A stretch of DNA of 49,233 nucleotides, taken from Solirubrobacterales bacterium. Its GTDB lineage: Bacteria; Actinomycetota; Thermoleophilia; Solirubrobacterales; 70-9. The notes under the pieces are model-generated. The model was not told the DNA's origin and made no database searches. It saw only the letters and a program-made list of their open reading frames with translations. The stretch covers positions 1-49,233 of the forward strand of contig SHVA01000017.1 in NCBI GenBank assembly GCA_009691195.1, read 5' to 3'. A program made the translations under genes and the position numbers. Below, one piece after another: positions 44,663-49,233 of this stretch. Within the stretch, counting starts at the first letter, position 1, and each line of letters starts with the position of its first letter.

Positions 44663-45892
44663 ATGCCAGATGCGAAGCCCAACCTGAGAGAGGCCGGCGA
44701 GAAGGATGCCAAGGCCCGCGACGCGGCGCTGCAGGCCGCCGTCGGCCAGATCGAGAAGGAGTTCGGGCTGGGGTCGGTGATGAAGCTCGGGGACGACCAC
44801 GGGCACGACGTCGAGTCGATCTCGACGGGCGCGCTCTCGCTCGACCTCGCCCTCGGCGTCGGCGGAGTGCCTCGCGGCCGCATCGTCGAGATCTTCGGCC
44901 CTGAGTCCTCGGGCAAGACCACCCTGGTCTACCACATCATCGCCGAGGCCCAGAAGCGCGGCGGCGTCTGCGCCTTCGTGGACACCGAGCACGCGATCGA
45001 CCCGGTCTACGCGAAGCGGATCGGCGTCGACACCGACGAGCTGCTGGTCTCCCAGCCCGACCACGGCGAGCAGGCGCTCGAGATCGTCGACGTCCTGGTG
45101 CGCTCGGGAGCGGTGGACATCGTCGCCGTGGACTCGGTCGCGGCGCTGACGCCGCGCGCCGAGCTCGAGGGCCAGATGGGCGACACCCACGTCGGCCTGC
45201 AGGCGCGGCTGATGTCGCAGGCGCTGCGAAAGCTGGCCGGGAACCTCAACCGCGCCAACACGGTCTGCCTCTTCACCAACCAGATCCGGGAGAAGATCGG
45301 CGTCCAGTTCGGCTCGCCGGAGACGCAGCCGGGCGGGCGGGCGCTCAAGTTCTATTCGAGCCAGCGGCTCGACATCCGTCGGATCGAGACGCTCAAGGAG
45401 GGGACCGAGGCCGTCGGCAACCGCTGCCGCGTCAAGGTCGTCAAGAACAAGGTCGCGCCGCCCTTCAAGCAGGCCGAGTTCGACATCGAGTACGGCGTCG
45501 GCATCTCGAAGGAGGGCTGCATCCTCGATTTGGCGCTCGAGCACGAGCTGATCCAGAAGTCGGGCTCGTTCTTCTCCTACGGCGAGGCGCGGCTCGGACA
45601 GGGCCGCAACAACACCAAGGAGTTCCTGCGCCAGAACGCCGAGGTGATGGCCGAGCTGGAGGACAAGATCAACGACAGGATCGGGCTCGACGACGCTCCT
45701 GACGAGGTCGAGGAGGTCGAAAAGGTCCCGGCGGAGCAGGCGCCGGCGGAGGTCAAGGCAGACGCCAAGCCCGAGCCGAAGCCCCAGGCCAAGCCGGAGC
45801 CGAAGGCCGAGCTGCAGCCCGAGCCGAAGGCAGACACGAAGCCCAAGCCGAAGCCCGCCGAGGCGAAGCCGGCGGAGCGCAAGGCGGCCTAG
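44663..45892 (+). CDS. recA: Recombinase RecA with extended KPEP-rich tail
   Basis: RecA forms filaments on single-stranded DNA, drives strand exchange and activates LexA self-cleavage. The 409-residue protein has Walker A GPESSGKT at residues 79-86, the catalytic Glu in [21 protein letters not shown], the L1/L2 loop regions ([36 protein letters not shown]), and a complete C-terminal domain. Beyond the usual end is an acidic stretch, then about 50 residues of Lys/Pro/Glu/Ala repeats (KPEPKP type), making it about 55 residues longer than E. coli RecA. A GAGAAGAGG ribosome binding site precedes the ATG. recX follows after 10 bp. Confidence 0.97.
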   Translation: MPDAKPNLREAGEKDAKARDAALQAAVGQIEKEFGLGSVMKLGDDHGHDVESISTGALSLDLALGVGGVPRGRIVEIFGPESSGKTTLVYHIIAEAQKRGGVCAFVDTEHAIDPVYAKRIGVDTDELLVSQPDHGEQALEIVDVLVRSGAVDIVAVDSVAALTPRAELEGQMGDTHVGLQARLMSQALRKLAGNLNRANTVCLFTNQIREKIGVQFGSPETQPGGRALKFYSSQRLDIRRIETLKEGTEAVGNRCRVKVVKNKVAPPFKQAEFDIEYGVGISKEGCILDLALEHELIQKSGSFFSYGEARLGQGRNNTKEFLRQNAEVMAELEDKINDRIGLDDAPDEVEEVEKVPAEQAPAEVKADAKPEPKPQAKPEPKAELQPEPKADTKPKPKPAEAKPAERKAA

Positions 45893-45902
45893 CGCCGGGT
45901 TC

Positions 45903-46361
45903 GTGCCCACCGACGGGATGACCCTCGCCCTCAGGGCGCTCAACCACAAGGACCGCACGGAATCGGAGCTGGCGTCCTGGCTGGAGAGGCGCGGGGTGGA
46001 GCCCGCGGAGATCGAGGAGGTGCTGGTCCGCCTGGCCGAAATCGGCGGCGTCGACGATCGGCGCTATGCCCGCCGCTTCGCCGAGGACAAGCGTGAGCTG
46101 GCCGGCTGGGGACCGGACCGGATCGCGGGCGATCTTTCGGCCCGGGGCGTGCCGCGCCACCTGATCGACGCCGCGGTGGGCTGGGAGGGCGAGGCCGACC
46201 AGGCGCGGCGCGCGGCGAACCTGTTGGAGGAGCGCGGCGCAGACCTCAGCGATGATCGGGGCAGGAACCGTGCGCTGGGCCTGCTGGCCCGTAGGGGCTA
46301 CGCGCTGGAGGTGGCCTACGAGGCCGTGATGATGGCTGAGAGGGCCTCCAGGGCCGCGTGA
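45903..46361 (+). CDS. recX: Regulatory protein RecX
   Basis: RecX inhibits RecA filament growth. The 152-residue protein consists of three-helix repeat units: ALNHKDRTESELASWLERRGV, VLVRLAEIGGVDDRRYARRFAEDK (core IGGVDDRRYARRF), GPDRIAGDLSARGVPRHLID and a last LARRGYALEVAYEAV. This order of the D-x-R-Y/F-A and L-x-x-(R/K)G motifs is diagnostic. It starts with GTG 10 bp after recA and is probably co-transcribed, giving coupled SOS control. Confidence 0.93.
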   Translation: MPTDGMTLALRALNHKDRTESELASWLERRGVEPAEIEEVLVRLAEIGGVDDRRYARRFAEDKRELAGWGPDRIAGDLSARGVPRHLIDAAVGWEGEADQARRAANLLEERGADLSDDRGRNRALGLLARRGYALEVAYEAVMMAERASRAA

Positions 46362-46399
46362 GGGGCCGCTCTGCGGCTTCGACGGGCCGGGCCAGCGGG

Positions 46400-46405
46400 T
46401 AGGAT
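46400..46405 (+). promoter_or_regulatory. -10 element TAGGAT of the cupredoxin gene
   Basis: TAGGAT is followed by 9 nt and the ATG at 46415; no ribosome binding site intervenes. Confidence 0.45.
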
Positions 46406-46414
46406 CCGCTGCCG

Positions 46415-46987
46415 ATGGACGGCTCGATCTTCTACTTCGCCGGCGGCGCGCTGATTGTCGCGGCCCTGATCCTTGCGGCGGTGGGACTTCGCAACACCGA
46501 GAGCTTCCCGTCCCGCGGGGCCATGGCCGGGGTCATCGTCGCCTTTGCGGTGCTCGTCGCGGCGACCGGCGCCTTCGCCTGGGTCAACGCCAGCGACGAG
46601 AAGGAGAAGCGAAACGAGGAGCTGGCTGCCGAGCAGGCTGAGGCCCAGGAGGCCGACGCGGGTGGCGGGGAGCAGCAGGGCGACAAGCCGGCGGCCGAGG
46701 GCGAGACCCTCGACCTCACCTCTCCCGAGGACGGCTCCCTCAGCTTCGACCCCGACACGCTGGAGGCGTCGAGCACCACGGTCACCGTGGCCTACGACAA
46801 CCCCTCGATGATCCCGCACAACGTCGCGATCGAGGACTCCGAGGGCGAGCAGCTAGGGGAGACCCCGCTGGCCTCAGAGGGCGAGGAGTCGGTGACGCTG
46901 ACCGTGGAGCCCGGCGACTACGTCTACTTCTGCACGGTCCCCGGCCACCGCGAGGGCGGCATGGAGGGCGACCTCACGGTCAAGTAA
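46415..46987 (+). CDS. Membrane-anchored cupredoxin (plastocyanin-like)
   Basis: The 190-residue protein has two transmembrane helices (about residues 5-25 and 36-58), a Glu/Ala/Gly-rich linker, and a C-terminal blue-copper domain outside the membrane. The type-1 copper ligands are complete and in order: H135 (IPHNVAI), C173, H178 and M183 (YFCTVPGHREGGM). The topology with a short N-terminal outside segment places the domain on the extracytoplasmic side. It is likely a one-electron carrier for respiratory or copper-linked redox chemistry. No oxidase genes are adjacent, so its partner is unknown. Confidence 0.88.
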   Translation: MDGSIFYFAGGALIVAALILAAVGLRNTESFPSRGAMAGVIVAFAVLVAATGAFAWVNASDEKEKRNEELAAEQAEAQEADAGGGEQQGDKPAAEGETLDLTSPEDGSLSFDPDTLEASSTTVTVAYDNPSMIPHNVAIEDSEGEQLGETPLASEGEESVTLTVEPGDYVYFCTVPGHREGGMEGDLTVK

Positions 46988-47008
46988 GCGCCGCTCGCCT
47001 GACCCCTT

Positions 47009-47268
47009 GACAAGGGCGAGTTCGTGCTCTCGATGCGGTTCCCGCCGGGCCTGCAGCTCCCGACGCACCACCACACGGGCACGACTGCGTGCCGGAGGCC
47101 GGCGAGGTCGCCGAGGTCTTCCTCGTGATCGTGGGCGAGCTCCTGTTCCTCGACGACGACGGGAACATCGTCGCGCGGGAGAACCGGAGGACGTCACTCG
47201 AGCGCTACGAGGCCTATTGCGAGGCGAACGGCCTCGAGCTCCGGGACCTGACGAGCTTCCAGGCGTAG
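47009..47268 (+). pseudogene. Remnant of a cupin-domain dioxygenase-like gene
   Basis: Frame 2 from 47009 reads KGEFVLSMRFPPGLQLPTHHHTG, the metal-binding first cupin motif (core LPTHHHTG). The frame then shifts: from 47095 the sequence EAGEVAEVFLVIVGELLFLD and NRRTSLERYEAYCEANGLEL continues to a TAG at 47266, in the order typical of the C-terminal half of 2,4'-dihydroxyacetophenone dioxygenase-like cupins. The N-terminus, the central strands and the second metal motif are missing. No start codon fits. It is a deletion and frameshift remnant left between the cupredoxin gene and the HTH gene. Confidence 0.75.
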
Positions 47269-47302
47269 GCCTGACGCGGGTGTAGGCGACCGACGCGGCC
47301 GG

Positions 47303-47334
47303 CTGTATAGCAGAGTCCGCCTTCTGCTATACAG
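47303..47334. promoter_or_regulatory. Perfect 12-bp inverted repeat: probable operator of the HTH gene
   Basis: CTGTATAGCAGA (47303-47314) and TCTGCTATACAG (47323-47334) are exact inverted copies around an 8-bp spacer. The right arm overlaps the -10 TACAGT (47330-47335) of the HTH gene at 47345. It is AT-rich against the local background. It looks like a dimer-binding operator for autorepression. Confidence 0.7.
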
Positions 47335-47335
47335 T
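47330..47335 (+). promoter_or_regulatory. -10 element TACAGT of the HTH gene
   Basis: TACAGT is followed by 9 nt and the ATG at 47345, with no ribosome binding site. It is embedded in the right half of the palindromic operator. Confidence 0.5.
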
Positions 47336-47344
47336 CGCGGTCCA

Positions 47345-47611
47345 ATGGTCGAAGAGAGCCTTGAAGTGGGGCTGCGAGAGGTCCAGAGCGAGTTCGAGCA
47401 AAGGCGCCGACGCCTGTGGCTGGAGCGGATCCGGGTCGGGCTCGAGTATCGAAGGGCCCTGCGAGAGGTGGCCGAGGGGGTGGCCCGAAGCCGGGCGAGC
47501 CGCGACCAGCGGGTCCGCCGTGCCGTCGCCGACGGGGCGAGCTACCGCGAGGTTGCGCGGGCGATCGGGCTATCGCACAGCCGGGTCCAGCAGATCGTCA
47601 ACTCCGCCTGA
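47345..47611 (+). CDS. Small helix-turn-helix DNA-binding protein
   Basis: The 88-residue protein is very basic: an N-terminal Glu/Arg coiled-coil-like helix (REVQSEFEQRRRRLWLERI, about residues 10-50) is followed by a C-terminal helix-turn-helix, VADGASYREVARAIGLSHSR with VQQIV, near residues 62-86. The HTH resembles sigma-region-4/RHH-independent small actinobacterial regulators. The long helix probably dimerises. A perfect palindrome overlaps its promoter, so autoregulation is likely. It is a single gene upstream of miaB and downstream of a cupin remnant. It may once have controlled the lost gene. No named family recognised. Confidence 0.75.
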   Translation: MVEESLEVGLREVQSEFEQRRRRLWLERIRVGLEYRRALREVAEGVARSRASRDQRVRRAVADGASYREVARAIGLSHSRVQQIVNSA

Positions 47612-47638
47612 ACGCGTTCCGGGCGCACCGCGGCGCTG

Positions 47639-47644
47639 TAGCCT
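47639..47644 (+). promoter_or_regulatory. -10 element TAGCCT of miaB
   Basis: TAGCCT is followed by exactly 7 nt and the miaB ATG, with no ribosome binding site. Confidence 0.5.
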
Positions 47645-47651
47645 GATCGCG

Positions 47652-48971
47652 ATGGCCGCTAAGGGCTACCACCTCACCACCTTCGGGTGCCAGATGAACG
47701 AGCACGACTCCGAGCGGATGAAGGGGATGCTCGAGGCGCTCGGCTACACCCAGCGCGCCGAGCGCTCGGAAGCCGACCTGATCCTCTTCAACACCTGCTC
47801 GATCCGTGAGTCCGCGGACAGCCGCTTCATCGCCCACCTGGGCGAGGCCAAGCGCCTCAAGGGCGAGGACCCCGAGCGCGTCGTCGGCGTCGGGGGCTGC
47901 TGGGCGCAGTCGGTGAAGGAGGAGGTCTTCCGCCGCTTCCCCTTCGTGGACGTCGCCTTCGGCCCCGGGCAGATCCACCGGCTGGCCGAGTTCCTCACGT
48001 CCGACTCGCTGACCGCCCAGGGCTACTTCGAGTTCGAGGATCTCTCGGGGCACCTGCCGACCAAGCGCGAGCGCGAGTTCCAGGGCTGGCTGCAGATCTC
48101 GCAGGGCTGCAACTGCGTCTGCGCCTACTGCATCGTTCCCTCGACGCGTGGGCGCGAGGTCAGCCGCGACCCCGAGGAGGTCGTCGCCGAGGCATCGGCG
48201 CTCGCGGCGGACGGCGTCAGCGAGCTGACCCTGTTGGGCCAGAACGTCAACAGCTACGGCCGCGACCTCGGCGAGCGCCGGCTGAGTTTCGCCGAGCTGC
48301 TGGCCCGGGTGGATGCCGTCGAGGGGATCGAGCGGCTGCGCTACACGAGCCCGCACCCCAAGGACATGAAGGAGGACGTCGTCCGGGCCCACGTAGAGCT
48401 GCCCTCGCTCTGCGAGCACATCCACCTGCCGCTGCAGTCGGGCTCGAGCGCGGTGCTGAAGCGGATGCGGCGCACCTATAACCGGGAGCGCTACATGGAG
48501 CGGGTGGCGCTGATCCGTGAGCACCTGCCTGACTGCGCCCTGACCACCGACGTCATCGTCGGCTTTCCCGGTGAGACGGAGGAGGACTTCGCCGAGACGC
48601 TCGAGGTCGTGGACGAGGTCGGCTACGACAGCGCCTTCACCTTCATCTTCTCGCCCCGGAGGGGGACGCTCGCCGCGGAGATGCCCGACCAGCTCCCGCA
48701 TCCGCTCAAGAGCGAGCGCATGGGCCGCCTGGTCGAGCTCGTCCAGCGCCGCGCCCGCGAGCGCTCCGAGCGATTCGTCGGCCGCACCATGGAGGTGCTG
48801 GTCGAGGGCCCGAGCCGCAATGACCCCGCCCGCCTGCGCGGGCGAACGCGCCACAACAAGACGGTTAACTTCGACGGCACGGCCCGCCCGGGCGAGCTGG
48901 TGGAGGTCGAGATCACCGGCTCCACCTCGACCACGCTCTCGGGCCAGGAGCGCCTGCTCAGCAGGGTCTAG
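47652..48971 (+). CDS. miaB: tRNA-2-methylthio-N6-dimethylallyladenosine synthase
   Basis: MiaB methylthiolates i6A37 in tRNAs reading UNN codons. The 439-residue protein has the UPF0004 domain with three cluster cysteines (C13 in TFGCQMN, C49 in FNTCSIRE, C83 in GVGGCWAQ). The radical-SAM cysteines are C153, C157 and C160 in GCNCVCAYCIVPSTRGRE. QNVNSYG, TSPHPKDM, HLPLQSGS and VIVGFPGETEEDF follow, and a C-terminal TRAM domain ends in TARPGELVEVEITG. The ATG at 47652 is chosen on the motif distance and the -10 placed 7 nt upstream; the longer open frame from 47361 is not coding before it. miaA follows at 2 bp. Confidence 0.95.
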   Translation: MAAKGYHLTTFGCQMNEHDSERMKGMLEALGYTQRAERSEADLILFNTCSIRESADSRFIAHLGEAKRLKGEDPERVVGVGGCWAQSVKEEVFRRFPFVDVAFGPGQIHRLAEFLTSDSLTAQGYFEFEDLSGHLPTKREREFQGWLQISQGCNCVCAYCIVPSTRGREVSRDPEEVVAEASALAADGVSELTLLGQNVNSYGRDLGERRLSFAELLARVDAVEGIERLRYTSPHPKDMKEDVVRAHVELPSLCEHIHLPLQSGSSAVLKRMRRTYNRERYMERVALIREHLPDCALTTDVIVGFPGETEEDFAETLEVVDEVGYDSAFTFIFSPRRGTLAAEMPDQLPHPLKSERMGRLVELVQRRARERSERFVGRTMEVLVEGPSRNDPARLRGRTRHNKTVNFDGTARPGELVEVEITGSTSTTLSGQERLLSRV

Positions 48972-48973
48972 GC

Positions 48974-49233
48974 GTGGCGGCGGGGGCTGAGGGGCCGGCG
49001 CCGCGGGTGCTCGCGATCTTCGGCCCCACGGCGGCCGGCAAGACGGGAACCGCGATCGCGGTCTCCCGGGCGCTGCGCGAGCGCGGTGAGGAGCCCGTCG
49101 CGGTCAACTGCGACTCGATCCAGGTCTACCGGGGACTGGAGCTGATCAGCGGCGCGGCGGGCGCGCGGGAGCGCGGGCAGCTCGAGCACCGGCTGCTGTC
49201 CTTCGTCGATCCTGCCGAGGAGTTCAGCGCCGG
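48974..49233 (+). CDS. miaA: tRNA dimethylallyltransferase (3' truncated by window end)
   Basis: MiaA transfers a dimethylallyl group to A37, making the substrate for MiaB. Only the first 86 residues are in the window. The P-loop FGPTAAGKTG is near residues 16-25, followed by the substrate segment NCDSIQVYRGLELISGAA. That has the DSxQVYrgl motif with the catalytic Asp. EHRLLSFVDPAEEFSA begins the next block. The GTG at 48974 starts 2 bp after the miaB stop, so the two genes of the ms2i6A pathway are co-transcribed. Confidence 0.93.
   Translation, partial: MAAGAEGPAPRVLAIFGPTAAGKTGTAIAVSRALRERGEEPVAVNCDSIQVYRGLELISGAAGARERGQLEHRLLSFVDPAEEFSA

Overview
The window is GC-rich and densely packed with genes in bacterial style, with frequent 4-bp ATGA/GTGA/TTGA overlaps. 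It reads as a chromosomal housekeeping segment of a high-GC actinobacterium. The actinobacterial-type integration host factor gene beside gmk, rpoZ and coaBC supports this. Frequent promoters placed directly against start codons and the C-terminally extended NusA and RecA also fit. A Thermoleophilia/Solirubrobacterales-type lineage is my best guess, but that is inference.

Layout. Positions 1-1583 hold the end of a CDP-glucose/deoxysugar pair (rfbF-like, partial, and an SDR dehydratase). Positions 1626-3576 hold two secreted proteins of unknown function, convergent, the second lying just downstream of a tRNA-Arg(CCG) on the minus strand. RNase Z (3642-4625) is followed by a decayed glycosyltransferase-39 gene. 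Positions 5332-15097 are one tightly overlapped pyrimidine operon, pyrR-pyrB-pyrC-isochorismatase-carA-(SnoaL-like fragment)-carB-pyrK-pyrD. It is preceded by a short leader that folds into a PyrR-binding hairpin containing the ribosome binding site. Then come mihF-gmk-rpoZ-coaBC-TPR-dtd (15142-18467) and the transcription/translation cluster rimP-nusA-infB-rbfA-nrnA-truB-ribF-rpsO (18609-26628), whose leader carries a terminator hairpin. Two thiol redox genes separate rpsO from pnp. A processing and lysine section follows: M16 peptidase, dapB, amidase, dapA and RNase J (29924-35947). An NHL-repeat pseudogene and a two-component system on the minus strand come next, then ftsK, a broken RTX-like secreted gene, cinA, thpR, recA-recX, a membrane cupredoxin, a cupin remnant, a small helix-turn-helix gene with a palindromic operator, miaB and the start of miaA.

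How it works together. The left half makes UMP from bicarbonate/glutamine/aspartate under probable PyrR translational control. The centre supplies transcription elongation (NusA), translation initiation (IF2), ribosome maturation (RimP, RbfA, S15), tRNA modification (TruB, MiaB, MiaA) and RNA turnover (NrnA, PNPase, RNase J, RNase Z). The right end holds chromosome segregation (FtsK) and recombination (RecA/RecX under a LexA-type box).

No phage, transposon, CRISPR array or obvious defence island was seen. The more interesting signals are regulatory: the PyrR hairpin, the rimP-nusA leader terminator, and a window-wide TANNNT-to-start-codon spacing that implies leaderless mRNAs. Others are the palindrome in front of the HTH gene, a zinc-knuckle-like extension on NusA, and a secreted gene interrupted by a 27-bp tandem duplication. 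Four genes appear to be pseudogenes.
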